From: CBDHHC01 sp965263345
Lineage (GTDB): Bacteria; Pseudomonadota; Alphaproteobacteria; Rhizobiales; CBDHHC01
Length of the DNA: 64,000 nucleotides
Reading direction: 5' to 3'
NCBI GenBank assembly: GCA_965263345.1
Contig: CBDHHC010000006.1
Location: forward strand, 558,001 to 622,000
Position 1 is the first letter of the stretch. Every line of letters starts with the position of its first letter. A model generated the notes under the pieces. It was not told the origin of the DNA. It did no database searches and worked only from the letters and a program-made list of their open reading frames with translations. Positions 45,649 to 53,894 of this stretch are shown one piece after another. The position numbers and the translations under genes are program-made.

Positions 45649-45680
45649 ATATTGGGTTGCCATTAAAGCGGCCCAATATG
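45649..45680. terminator. Hairpin after folE
   Basis: ATATTGGG (45649-45656) pairs with CCCAATAT (45672-45679), 16 bp after the folE stop. There is no T run, so termination is uncertain. Confidence 0.35.
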
Positions 45681-45810
45681 GTTACATTGCGTAATCTTTT
45701 TACTATCATTTTTGTTCATGAGTTCCATCATTCAGAAGTATTCCGTTTGCTGAATATACATTTTTCATGCAAACCCTTACAAAATTATTTTGGTTTGTTC
45801 TCTCTTATAT

Positions 45811-46467
45811 CTATTTGGGTAAGGCGATATTTTCGTATCTCTCACGTAAATTATCACTGCCAAAAGATATAGGATCCAAACGCATTAAAATTGATGGTTG
45901 GTTTAAAGCTTTATCTGGTGTGCGGTGAAGTACTCCTTCCTGCCCACCTCGAAACAAAGCTATATCCCATGTTTTCATAAACTGTATGGCAGAGGGATCC
46001 AAGACAATCTCATCATTTGGTGCCCCGCTTTCATATGCGTTATAGTTAGCAGCTTCTTCTGGAAGCCATTCTGTTCCGCATCCTTCATAAGTTACAAGTA
46101 AACGCATGGATATATTATCTGTATGATAGCGTGTGCAACCTCTCGTAGAGCCTAGAGAAAAACGAATTGTGTTATCAGAGAGAGTGTCACAAAAAATTTT
46201 ACAGATTCCAGCCATATCGGATATCCATTCATTATAAAATGGATTGTCTTGAAGCTCGTCTGGAATTTGATGTTGTAATAAATTCTGGATGTCCTCTGCG
46301 GCATTTTCTTTAGTAACTTCTCCGGTAATTTTAAAAGAAAATTGCAGTAATTTTTGCATAAACTCTCTAGCGTTCTGCGGAGTATTTCGTTCCAAAAGAC
46401 CTAATTGATATGAGCTATCAGAAAAACCAGAGAGTTCTTTCAGATTTGTCGCCTTGAAGATTTTCAT
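45811..46467 (-). CDS. DUF1826-like protein under a Zur box
   Basis: A 218-residue protein; I start at ATG 46467, which has an AAGGA upstream, though ATG 46506 is in frame. Its centre has FSLGSTRGCTRYHTDNISMR, then YEGCGTEWLPEEA, and its end DIALFRGGQEGVLHRTP and LMRLDPI, the pattern I know from DUF1826. His-Asp and a second His in these motifs suggest a metal site. DUF1826 proteins have been linked with zinc-limitation regulons elsewhere. The 22-bp Zur palindrome starts 52 bp upstream of ATG 46467. Confidence 0.75.
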   Translation of the reverse strand: MKIFKATNLKELSGFSDSSYQLGLLERNTPQNAREFMQKLLQFSFKITGEVTKENAAEDIQNLLQHQIPDELQDNPFYNEWISDMAGICKIFCDTLSDNTIRFSLGSTRGCTRYHTDNISMRLLVTYEGCGTEWLPEEAANYNAYESGAPNDEIVLDPSAIQFMKTWDIALFRGGQEGVLHRTPDKALNQPSILMRLDPISFGSDNLRERYENIALPK

Positions 46468-46518
46468 GAGGACAATCCTTCCTAAGTTATTTTGCAATTC
46501 ACCCATTTTGTGTTACAC

Positions 46519-46540
46519 ATGTAATGTTATAATATTACAT
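46519..46540. promoter_or_regulatory. Zur box upstream of the DUF1826-like gene
   Basis: A 22-bp imperfect palindrome: ATGTAAT on the left, ATTACAT on the right, with TTATAA in the centre. It is the longest of the boxes in the window. Confidence 0.8.
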
Positions 46541-46711
46541 TTGCAAATGAACAAAATACAGATTAAGGAAGCATCTTGATTATTGTATAGTTAGAGATAC
46601 ATCAGAATAATCCGAGTTTTGACAATTGTTTATTGATCCGTTATCCGAATGCTTTAAAAAAACCAGTTTACACCTTACTCCTATATTCATTAAAGTTATG
46701 GTTAGATCGCG

Positions 46712-47155
46712 ATGACAAATAATACAGCTAACAAAGTATTGGAAAGGCTTAAGGCCTATTGTAGTGAAAAAGGCATGCGATATACGCCATCACGACAATT
46801 GACTTTGGATATTATCTCTGCCAACGAGCGCCCCATAGGAGCTTATGCGATTATTGAAGAGATGGGAAAAGTAACACATAAACCAAAACCAACCACCGTT
46901 TATCGAGCGATCGAATTTTTACAAAAAAATGGTTTTATACACAAAATTGAGAGCTTGAATGCATTCGTTGCCTGTGAGTTTGGGCAAACTCATGATGGAT
47001 CACAATTTATAGTGTGTCGTGATTGTGGCGCTGTTGAAGAAATTCATTCTTGTCATCTACCTAAAGATTTGAAAAAGCAAGTCGAGGCTGTTGGATTTAA
47101 AATTGATTGTTGGAATACTGAAATCCATGGTGTTTGTCAGCAGTGTCAAGCTTAA
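46712..47155 (+). CDS. zur: Zinc uptake regulator Zur (Fur family)
   Basis: A 147-residue Fur-family repressor. The winged-helix part is RYTPSRQLTLDIIS to KPTTVYRAIEFLQKNGFIHK; the metal domain has FGQTHDGSQFIVCRDCG and CQQCQ, the four-Cys structural zinc site, plus EEIHSCHLP. The sequence and its place in the zinc island favour Zur over Fur. It likely binds the palindromes listed in this window. No box is seen before its own start. Confidence 0.88.
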   Translation: MTNNTANKVLERLKAYCSEKGMRYTPSRQLTLDIISANERPIGAYAIIEEMGKVTHKPKPTTVYRAIEFLQKNGFIHKIESLNAFVACEFGQTHDGSQFIVCRDCGAVEEIHSCHLPKDLKKQVEAVGFKIDCWNTEIHGVCQQCQA

Positions 47156-47239
47156 TTAAGATATTACTTTTGTAGAATAAATCTCTGATTTATATAAAAA
47201 TATTTTTCCTAATTTTGGGGGTTTAACCTGATATGACTT

Positions 47240-47254
47240 GACACTTATTGTGTC
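47240..47254. promoter_or_regulatory. Short perfect palindrome between zur and the NTF2-like gene
   Basis: GACAC-TTATT-GTGTC, 115 bp before the NTF2-like start. It differs from the Zur boxes. Confidence 0.35.
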
Positions 47255-47368
47255 GCTCAATACCGTTGGTCGAGAATGAGGCAGACGTTTGGTAAGTACT
47301 TTGTTTTGATCCGTTGGCGACATACCATGGTATTTAGCGTCTTTTGAGGCTGCTAAAGGAGAGTAACA

Positions 47369-47848
47369 ATGACCAGTATAATAACAGAACAAGATTTGGC
47401 TGATGCACGCAAAATTTGGGGGGACGCAATCATTGCTGTTTCTAAGGCCTTTGAGGAAGGTGGGATAGATGCAGCTACACAAGTCGCCAATAATGCTCTT
47501 GATACAGCCTATGCTTATCATCTTGGTCCTGTGCTTTTCAAACCAACGCTCGCGCGTGGCGAGCAGACTTTCCGTCCTACACGTGAAGGTGCCCTGTCCT
47601 ATTTTGTCGGTCATAATGATAAATATCCACTAGACAGTGGTTTTGGTATAATGGGCTGGCGCACTGTTGTCTCTGAAACTTCAGCAAGTTTTATCGAAGG
47701 TGATGTTGCTATGTGGATGGGTTGGGTCACGTTCACCGACAAAGATGGCAATGTGACGAAGGTTGACAAAAGCTGGGGTTATAAGAAAGACCAGGACGGT
47801 GTCTTGCGCATTGTATTGCATCACTCTTCGTTGCCCTATCAGCCTTAG
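47369..47848 (+). CDS. NTF2/SnoaL-like protein of the zinc island
   Basis: A 159-residue soluble protein with an NTF2-like outline. Helical start TEQDLADARKIWGDAIIAVS and NNALDTAYAYHLGPVLFKP, then strands FRPTREGALSYFVGHNDK, SFIEGDVAMWMGWVTFTDKDGNVTKVDKSWGYKKDQDG (read in pieces) and LRIVLHHSSLPY. I recall close relatives labelled as phosphoribosyl-AMP cyclohydrolase, but the sequence lacks that enzyme's Cys zinc motif and I consider the label wrong. Good AAGGAGAG ribosome site. Placed between zur and the COG0523 gene; function unknown. Confidence 0.72.
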   Translation: MTSIITEQDLADARKIWGDAIIAVSKAFEEGGIDAATQVANNALDTAYAYHLGPVLFKPTLARGEQTFRPTREGALSYFVGHNDKYPLDSGFGIMGWRTVVSETSASFIEGDVAMWMGWVTFTDKDGNVTKVDKSWGYKKDQDGVLRIVLHHSSLPYQP

Positions 47849-47991
47849 TTCATCAGGGCTTTTTGACAGTATATTTGTGTCTTGTTATGAAAAATATTTT
47901 TATGATGGATCAGGATTAATTTTACTTATCTATGGGACTTTTTGAAAAGTCATAGTTTATCCAAGCTTTTAAATTCCTCACACTTGACAAT

Positions 47992-48006
47992 TGTTATACT
48001 ATAACA
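47992..48006. promoter_or_regulatory. Zur box 1 of the COG0523 gene
   Basis: TGTTATACTATAACA, a perfect palindrome around one central base, directly after a TTGACA hexamer (47984-47989) and before a TATAAT (48011-48016). A repressor here would cover the promoter. Confidence 0.85.
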
Positions 48007-48022
48007 TTTATATAATTTCCCG

Positions 48023-48039
48023 ATGTTAAGCTATAACAT
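48023..48039. promoter_or_regulatory. Zur box 2 of the COG0523 gene
   Basis: ATGTTAAGCTATAACAT, centred 31-32 bp after box 1, about three helical turns, so both boxes face the same side of DNA. Confidence 0.8.
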
Positions 48040-48054
48040 TTTTGAGGTCTTATC

Positions 48055-49281
48055 ATGCATCAACAAAATCAAAGCCAAGAGCGTCTGCCTGTTACGGTTC
48101 TGTCCGGATTTCTGGGGGCAGGGAAAACCACTTTGCTGAATCATATTTTGCATAATCGTGAAGGAAAACGTGTTGCGGTTATTGTAAATGATATGAGTGA
48201 AGTGAATATTGATGCAGAACTTGTTCGTCAGGGTGGGGCTAATCTCTCACAAACGGAAGAGACGCTTGTTGAAATGACGAATGGATGTATCTGTTGTACG
48301 TTGCGCGAAGACTTGCTGAAGGAAGTTCGTGCGTTGGCTAACGATAATAGGTTTGATTATCTTGTTATTGAATCAACAGGAATATCGGAGCCTTTGCCCG
48401 TTGCAACAACATTTGACTTTAGAGATGAAGATGGTGCGAGCTTATCGGATGTTGCTCGACTAGATACGATGGTTACAGTTGTTGATGCTGCGAATTTGTT
48501 GAAGGATTATTCTTCGCAGGATTTTTTGAAAGACCGCGGGGAATCTCTTGGTGATGATGACGATCGTACGCTGGTTGACCTTCTGGTTGACCAGATAGAG
48601 TTTGCTGATGTTATTGTGCTGAATAAAGTTGAGATGGTTTCAAATGAGGATTTGGTTACTATTCGCCGTGTGTTGAAAAGCCTGAATCCAACGGTTGAAA
48701 TTGTTGAAACTAATTATAGTGATGTACCATTGGGGAAAATCCTAGATACGCATAAGTTTGATATAGAAAAAGCGCAGGAAAACCCATTATGGGCAAAAGA
48801 GCTTTATGGTTTTAAAGACCATGTTCCTGAAACGGAAGAGTATAATATTACAAGTTTTGTGTATCGTGCACGGGCTCCGTTTCATCCTGAAAAATTTCAA
48901 AAATTTATCGATGCGTCCAGGTCTGGCGTTCTTAGATCTAAAGGATATTTCTGGCTTGCTACACGTCCAGAATGGGTTGGAGATTTGAGTCAAGCTGGGG
49001 CTATTGTGAGAACGGGACCTGCTGGTTATTGGTTTGCCTCTGTTCCTCGCGATAGATGGCCTGATAATCCAGAGTGGATTGAAAAAGTTGAAGAAAAATG
49101 GCACCCCGCCTATGCAGATCGTAGGCAAGAGCTTGTCTTTATTGGGATTGATTTTGATAAGGAGGCTTTGAAAGCCGAGCTTGACAGCTGCCTTATTGGT
49201 TCAGATGATGATCAAAAGTTTGAGTCATCAAATTATACAGACTTGTCAGATCCTTTTCCTTTATGGGGGAAGGTGCATTAA
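48055..49281 (+). CDS. COG0523-family zinc-related GTPase
   Basis: A 408-residue GTPase of the CobW/ZNG1 family, thought to deliver zinc to client enzymes. Walker A GFLGAGKTTLLNHIL, the metal motif GCICCTLRED (C-x-C-C), and ESTGISEPLPVA are present, with VLNKVE as the G4 motif. The C-terminal CobW domain begins near YNITSFVYRARAPFHPEKF. Two Zur boxes and a covered promoter upstream put it under zinc repression. The client is unknown; the FolE in this island is one candidate. Confidence 0.93.
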   Translation: MHQQNQSQERLPVTVLSGFLGAGKTTLLNHILHNREGKRVAVIVNDMSEVNIDAELVRQGGANLSQTEETLVEMTNGCICCTLREDLLKEVRALANDNRFDYLVIESTGISEPLPVATTFDFRDEDGASLSDVARLDTMVTVVDAANLLKDYSSQDFLKDRGESLGDDDDRTLVDLLVDQIEFADVIVLNKVEMVSNEDLVTIRRVLKSLNPTVEIVETNYSDVPLGKILDTHKFDIEKAQENPLWAKELYGFKDHVPETEEYNITSFVYRARAPFHPEKFQKFIDASRSGVLRSKGYFWLATRPEWVGDLSQAGAIVRTGPAGYWFASVPRDRWPDNPEWIEKVEEKWHPAYADRRQELVFIGIDFDKEALKAELDSCLIGSDDDQKFESSNYTDLSDPFPLWGKVH

Positions 49282-49324
49282 GGTCATATTGTTGGAGAAC
49301 TTCAATCAAAAATTAGGTTGAAGT

Positions 49325-49894
49325 CTACTTCTCAAGCCAGTATTTGGTTTCTCCAATAAAGGGGGCAACAACGGATGCAATTCTTTTTTCTTCACTTGAT
49401 TGACTGATATTATCGGCAAGTGCAAATAAAGATCCAATCGGAACACCATTAATATCTAGTCTGTTTTTATTGGAGTTATCACGAACGATGATGTTAGATC
49501 GTTCTGCAACGATTTGTTTCGTGTGTCCATCAAGAAGCAAAACATTGCCAGATAAAGTACTATCTGATTTTAATAATGCCCGTCCTGCACCGCTTGAAAG
49601 ATCTACTCTATTAAGATAAACCCTTAAAATTGCCGGTTTTCCTTGTTTACGGTCTAAAACTTCTTTTTCCAGGTTAGTTTGCAAGCTTTGGATGACTTTT
49701 TGTACAAGAGGCTCTTGGGACTCTCCTGTTGCGGATGGACGGCCATAGGATATATTTTCTGATTTAACGACCTGAACTGTGTTAATGGCGTAAGATTTTC
49801 CGACAAGCCCAATGGTTGGAGCTGGTCCTTTAGAGGCACATCCAGTTATGAATAAAATTCCTATGATGATGAATGATTGAAAATTTTTTCTCAT
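49325..49894 (-). CDS. Hypothetical lipoprotein
   Basis: A 189-residue lipoprotein: signal peptide with lipobox ITGC and the lipidated Cys near 19. The mature part begins ASKGPAPTIGLVGKSYAINT and contains RVYLNRVDLSSGAGRALLKSDS and LSGNVLLLDG, suggesting a small alpha-beta domain of the kind found in outer-membrane-facing lipoproteins. I do not recognise the family. Convergent with the COG0523 gene. Confidence 0.7.
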   Translation of the reverse strand: MRKNFQSFIIIGILFITGCASKGPAPTIGLVGKSYAINTVQVVKSENISYGRPSATGESQEPLVQKVIQSLQTNLEKEVLDRKQGKPAILRVYLNRVDLSSGAGRALLKSDSTLSGNVLLLDGHTKQIVAERSNIIVRDNSNKNRLDINGVPIGSLFALADNISQSSEEKRIASVVAPFIGETKYWLEK

Positions 49895-50097
49895 TATATA
49901 CCTTTTACCCAGCCTATTATTAATTCTTAGATTATCTTAATTAAATGGATTAAATATAAGAAACTATTTATATTTTTAATGACCTTCTGATTTAATAATG
50001 TCAATTATTTGTTTTGTCACGTATATTGTTTGGGCTTAATTAAGGCGTGTTTAAGTTTCAGTTTTATTGCGAGTATGTTTATGTTCAGGTGTGCAAT

Positions 50098-50862
50098 TTA
50101 CTGATTGTTTCGTTTTATCTCGATTGCGTTTCCTGCTTTATAGCGTCTGCGATAAAGCCAAAACACGCCGATGAGATCTAATAAAGCTACTGATGCTCTG
50201 TCAAAGAAACCATATTTGGACTGGCCGTGTTGTCTAGGGCGGTCGTTGACGGGGAGTTCTATCACTTCATAATCGTAGCGTCTTGCAAGAGCTGGGAAGA
50301 AGCGGTGCATATTATCGAAATAGGGTAGCTCGATAATGAGGGATAGAGGCATGACCTTAAAACCGCAGCCTGTATCTCTTGTGCCGTCCTTGAGCATTGC
50401 TACTCGTATTTTGTTGGCAACTTTTGATGTCCATTTTTTTATAAATCCATCATTGCGCAGGCGTCTTGCACCTGCATAGATGGTTTTCTTGGGACCATTT
50501 TTGATTTGTTGCCAGTATTTTTTTAGGTCCGCAGGATCATTCTGTCCATCACCATCAAAAGTTGCAATCCATTCTCCTTGTGCAACTCTGAAGGCTGTTT
50601 TTAGGGCTGCTGATTTGCCGCCTTGTTTTTCATGGGTATAAACATGTAACCTGGGATGACTGCTCATTAAGGATTTGGCTTCTTGCAACGTTTGGTCTTT
50701 GCTGCAATCATTTACGATAATTATTTCGTAGTTCGGCGTTATTTCAAGGTTTGACAGATGGTCAGCAATCTCTTCAACCAAGGGGACCAGGTTCCCCTCT
50801 TCATTATAGGCGGGGATGATGATGGATAATTCTTTATTGTAATTTATATTATCGTGCATCAT
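50098..50862 (-). CDS. Family 2 glycosyltransferase
   Basis: A GT-A-fold, family 2 transferase of about 254 residues, similar to dolichyl/polyprenyl-phosphate sugar synthases. Nucleotide-sugar motifs: SIIIPAYNEEGNLVPLVEEI, IVNDCSKDQT, TFDGDGQNDPADL (metal site) and a later RPRQHGQSKYG. The C-terminus has one probable membrane-near helix (ALLDLIGVFWLY). Two ATGs in a row mark the start. Envelope polysaccharide or lipid A modification is likely. The GT39-like gene at 30.9 kb would use such a product, but linkage is weak. Confidence 0.9.
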   Translation of the reverse strand: MMHDNINYNKELSIIIPAYNEEGNLVPLVEEIADHLSNLEITPNYEIIIVNDCSKDQTLQEAKSLMSSHPRLHVYTHEKQGGKSAALKTAFRVAQGEWIATFDGDGQNDPADLKKYWQQIKNGPKKTIYAGARRLRNDGFIKKWTSKVANKIRVAMLKDGTRDTGCGFKVMPLSLIIELPYFDNMHRFFPALARRYDYEVIELPVNDRPRQHGQSKYGFFDRASVALLDLIGVFWLYRRRYKAGNAIEIKRNNQ

Positions 50863-51059
50863 TAATCCTTGGTATCACTGCCGATCAATTTAGGAGCATT
50901 AGCATTAAACCAATTTACCAAAATGCAAATAGCTGTTTTGGATTTTGGTTAATACTCTTTGGTATCGATTAAACGCCACTTTGGTTTTTGCTTACAGCAC
51001 AGTGCGCAGTCGCGTTGGCTCTTTTCCCTTATGAATATTTTATAAGAAGGAATAGAGAC

Positions 51060-52157
51060 TTAAACGTTAAATTTGAATAATAAGACATCGCCGTCTTTTA
51101 CGATATATTCTTTGCCTTCATCTCTTGCTTTTCCAGCTTCTTTGGCTCCACTTTCCCCTGTGTATTGGACATAGTCATCATAGGCAATTGTTTGAGCGCG
51201 GATGAAGCCTTTTTCAAAATCTGTGTGAATCACACCGGCAGCCTGCGGGGCTTTGGTGCCGGTTGTTATAGTCCAGGCTCTAGCTTCTTTTGGTCCTGCT
51301 GTGAAGTATGTGATAAGCCCTAAAAGTTTATAACCTGCTCTGATCAATCGGTTTAGGCCAGCTTCTTCAAGGCCTAAGTCACCAAGATATTCTTCTTGTT
51401 CTTCTGCTTCAAGTTGTGCGAGTTCAGCTTCAATTTTTGCTGAGATGATGACCATCTGGGCGTTTTCTTCTTCGGCTTTTTGTTGCACTTGTTTGGTGAA
51501 TTCATTGCCTTCAATCAGTGAGTCTTCATCAACATTGCAGACATATAAAATTGGTTTAGATGTCAGCAATTGTAGCTGGTTAAATGCTGGGATGTCATCT
51601 TCGTTGATCTCTGCTTTGCGGGCTGGTTCACCTTCTTGAAGTTTTTCCAGAGCTTTTTGGATGATTGCCAATGTTTGTTTGGCTTCTTTATCCTGGCCTT
51701 TGGCTTTTTTCTCAAGCGCTGGGATGCGTTTTTCCAGGCTTTCTAAATCTGCCAGCATGAGTTCTGTTTCAACTGTTTCTGCGTCGGCAAGTGGATCTAC
51801 TTTATTATTAACATGGGTGATGTCATCATCTTCGAAGCAGCGTAAGACATATGCGATTGCATCCACTTCGCGGATGTTCGCAAGGAACTGGTTGCCTAGG
51901 CCCTCTCCTTTTGATGCGCCTTTAACGAGGCCTGCGATATCAACGAAGGTGAGGCGTGTTGGGAGAATATTTGCTGATTTTGCAATTTCTGCCAGTTTGT
52001 CCAGGCGTTCATCAGGAACGGTGACTTCTCCAACATTTGGTTCAATGGTACAGAATGGATAGTTCGCCGCTTCAGCGTCTGCTCTTTGTGTCAAGGCATT
52101 GAAAAGGGTTGATTTTCCAACATTGGGAAGGCCCACAATTCCGCATTTAAAACCCAT
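51060..52157 (-). CDS. ychF: Redox-regulated ATPase YchF
   Basis: YchF/OLA1-type P-loop protein of 365 residues. G1 GLPNVGKSTLFNALT, then FVDIAGLVKGASKGEGLGNQ, CNVDEDSLIEG as the G4 variant, and the C-terminal TGS-like end (GVIHTDFEKGFIRAQTIAYDDY). Third gene of rplY-pth-ychF. Confidence 0.96.
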   Translation of the reverse strand: MGFKCGIVGLPNVGKSTLFNALTQRADAEAANYPFCTIEPNVGEVTVPDERLDKLAEIAKSANILPTRLTFVDIAGLVKGASKGEGLGNQFLANIREVDAIAYVLRCFEDDDITHVNNKVDPLADAETVETELMLADLESLEKRIPALEKKAKGQDKEAKQTLAIIQKALEKLQEGEPARKAEINEDDIPAFNQLQLLTSKPILYVCNVDEDSLIEGNEFTKQVQQKAEEENAQMVIISAKIEAELAQLEAEEQEEYLGDLGLEEAGLNRLIRAGYKLLGLITYFTAGPKEARAWTITTGTKAPQAAGVIHTDFEKGFIRAQTIAYDDYVQYTGESGAKEAGKARDEGKEYIVKDGDVLLFKFNV

Positions 52158-52168
52158 TGTTTCTTTCC

Positions 52169-52894
52169 TTAAGTCTCGTTTGGTTCGTCATTATGATGAC
52201 GCCATTTTTTCAATTGTTCTGATAAAGCGTTGGCCTCTTGTGATGATTTGTCATTTTTCTTCATCGTTTGAGGTTTGGTTTGGTTTTCCTGATTTGGCTT
52301 TTCAGCTTTATTAATATTCTTTGTTTCTGGTTGCAGGGTTTTAGCAATGTCATTGGTAAATCCGCCAGTGTTATTGTCAATGAGATTGTTCGTTGCCTTA
52401 GCTACAGCTTCAATCAAAGGATCCAGCCATGTTCGATCTGCTTTGGCGAAATCCTGTAAGACATAAATATGAACAATATCTTTTTGACCTGGGTGTCCAA
52501 TGCCCATACGAACGCGGACATAATCATTGCCAACATGGGCGGAGATGGATTTCAGGCCATTGTGTCCTGCATTGCCTCCGCCCATTTTAACCTTGATCTT
52601 TCCAGGTTTGATATCCAGTTCATCATGAAAAACGATGATGTCTTCAGGGGGGATTTTGTAAAATCGGGCTGCTTCTCCGACAGATCTGCCAGAGTCGTTC
52701 ATGTAGGTCATTGGCTTTAACGCCAGGCATTTCTCGCCACTGATGCTGCCTTCCGAGGCTGCTGCCGTAAAGCGCTTTTTCCATGGTCCAAAACTGTGGA
52801 TGTGAGCAATCTCATCCACAGTTAAAAAACCGATATTATGCCGATTGTGCTTGTATTTATCGCCTGGGTTTCCCAAACCTACAAGTAGTTTCAT
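52169..52894 (-). CDS. pth: Peptidyl-tRNA hydrolase
   Basis: Pth of 241 residues releases peptides from dropped-off peptidyl-tRNA. LVGLGNPGDKYKHNRHN holds the catalytic His near 20, followed by PMTYMNDSGRSVG, DELDIKPGKIKVKMGGGNAGHNGLKSI (in pieces) and GIGHPGQK. After about residue 185 there is a C-terminal extension rich in Asn, Lys and Gln, absent from the 190-200 residue family core. Confidence 0.96.
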   Translation of the reverse strand: MKLLVGLGNPGDKYKHNRHNIGFLTVDEIAHIHSFGPWKKRFTAAASEGSISGEKCLALKPMTYMNDSGRSVGEAARFYKIPPEDIIVFHDELDIKPGKIKVKMGGGNAGHNGLKSISAHVGNDYVRVRMGIGHPGQKDIVHIYVLQDFAKADRTWLDPLIEAVAKATNNLIDNNTGGFTNDIAKTLQPETKNINKAEKPNQENQTKPQTMKKNDKSSQEANALSEQLKKWRHHNDEPNET

Positions 52895-52955
52895 GGCACA
52901 TTATCCATTTGCAGTTTTTGATAAAGTGAGTGAACACTTTATGAGTTAGATGATA

Positions 52956-53579
52956 TTAGCTTTCGCTTTCTTCTTCACCAGACTCTTCTTCACCTTCTTC
53001 AGTATCTTTCGCTCCGCCTTTACCAGCGATTGTCGCGATTGTGAAATCCCTGTCTGTGATTTTTGGTGTAATATTTTCTGGAAGTTTTACATCCGAAATG
53101 TGAATTGATTCACCAATTTCGCGTCCTTCCAGATCTACCTCAATTGACTCAGGGATATCGTTAACTGGACACATTAGTTCTACTTCGTGACGAACGATGT
53201 TAAGTACACCACCTAGTTTCAGACCAGGAGATTTCTCATCATTAATGAAGTGAACTGATACCTCAACCGCGATTTTGTCTTTCGCGCTTACACGTAGGAA
53301 ATCTACGTGGACTGGGATGTCACGGATTGGATCGAACTGGATATCACGTGGTAGAACCTGAGTTTTCTTGCCATCTACATCAATGCTGTAGAGTGTTGAC
53401 AGGAAGTTACCTGTGTTAACCTGTTGTAAAATAATACGATATTCTAAGGTAATTGCTTTTGGTGCCTGCTTGTTGCCATAGATTACCGCAGGGACAAGAC
53501 CTTCACGTCTTGCTGCCCGTGCGGACCCCTTACCAACACGATCACGCACCTGTGCTTTTAGCTCAACAGCTTCAGCCAT
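52956..53579 (-). CDS. rplY: 50S ribosomal protein L25 (Ctc form)
   Basis: Ribosomal protein L25 of 207 residues, in the longer form with the C-terminal TL5/Ctc domain; it binds 5S rRNA. N-terminal VRDRVGKGSARAARREGLVP and AVIYG are diagnostic; FDPIRDIPVHVDFLRV is mid-protein. The tail is acidic (EEGEEESGEEESES). It leads rplY-pth-ychF and is preceded by an unusual leader with two hairpins. Confidence 0.96.
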   Translation of the reverse strand: MAEAVELKAQVRDRVGKGSARAARREGLVPAVIYGNKQAPKAITLEYRIILQQVNTGNFLSTLYSIDVDGKKTQVLPRDIQFDPIRDIPVHVDFLRVSAKDKIAVEVSVHFINDEKSPGLKLGGVLNIVRHEVELMCPVNDIPESIEVDLEGREIGESIHISDVKLPENITPKITDRDFTIATIAGKGGAKDTEEGEEESGEEESES

Positions 53580-53594
53580 AGGTGTTTCTCCATA

Positions 53595-53622
53595 TAAAAA
53601 AGGCCCTTAAGATCAGGACCTT
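53595..53622 (-). terminator. Terminator-like hairpin in the rplY leader
   Basis: On the minus strand AAGGTCCT pairs with AGGGCCTT (one G-U pair), a 7-nt loop, then a run of T ending about 16 bases before the rplY ATG. There is no room for a promoter between it and the gene, so it must be read through: a candidate attenuator. Confidence 0.75.
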
Positions 53623-53629
53623 GCATTAA

Positions 53630-53657
53630 AACCACAGCCTCCAGGGGTGCTGTGGTT
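53630..53657 (-). promoter_or_regulatory. Second hairpin of the rplY leader
   Basis: A perfect 9-bp stem, AACCACAGC with GCTGTGGTT, at the predicted 5' end of the rplY transcript. It may be a protein-binding or anti-terminator element of an r-protein leader. Confidence 0.6.
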
Positions 53658-53671
53658 GTCGATAAGAGCTT

Positions 53672-53700
53672 TGTATAGCTGGTAATTCAGGGGAATTCAA
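53672..53700 (-). promoter_or_regulatory. Predicted promoter of rplY-pth-ychF
   Basis: On the minus strand TTGAAT (53695-53700) and TATACA (53672-53677) are 17 bp apart. The expected start is close to 53665, giving a leader of about 85 nt containing both hairpins. The -35 overlaps the stop codon of the upstream small gene. Confidence 0.5.
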
Positions 53701-53894
53701 TAGTTTTTGGGTGTGGGTATAAGTTGTTTTGATATGAATTTTCTAAAAACACTTAATAAACTCAGCTCACCCTCAGTTGGGCCAATGCCCTCAAGTAAAC
53801 CTCCAAAGTTTTCAACTTTCATTTGCAGCTTTGGTTTGGGATAAAAATTGTGACGTTCTTGACGGCCGAAGTCTTCTTTTTTGTACATTTTCAT
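53697..53894 (-). CDS. Hypothetical small protein coupled to the membrane protein gene
   Basis: A 65-residue soluble protein (MKMYKKEDFGRQERHNFYP start, GGLLEGIGPTEGELSLLSV centre, LIPTPKNY end). Its ATG overlaps the stop of the upstream membrane protein gene as ATGA, strong evidence that it is translated, even though a longer in-frame ORF exists to 54059. I do not know the family. Its stop overlaps the predicted rplY promoter. Confidence 0.65.
   Translation of the reverse strand: MKMYKKEDFGRQERHNFYPKPKLQMKVENFGGLLEGIGPTEGELSLLSVFRKFISKQLIPTPKNY

Noticed and set aside
46541..46711. A Zur box before zur itself
   Set aside because: The nearest palindrome (46519-46540) is about 170 bp from the zur start and sits beside the divergent DUF1826-like gene; no second box is visible.
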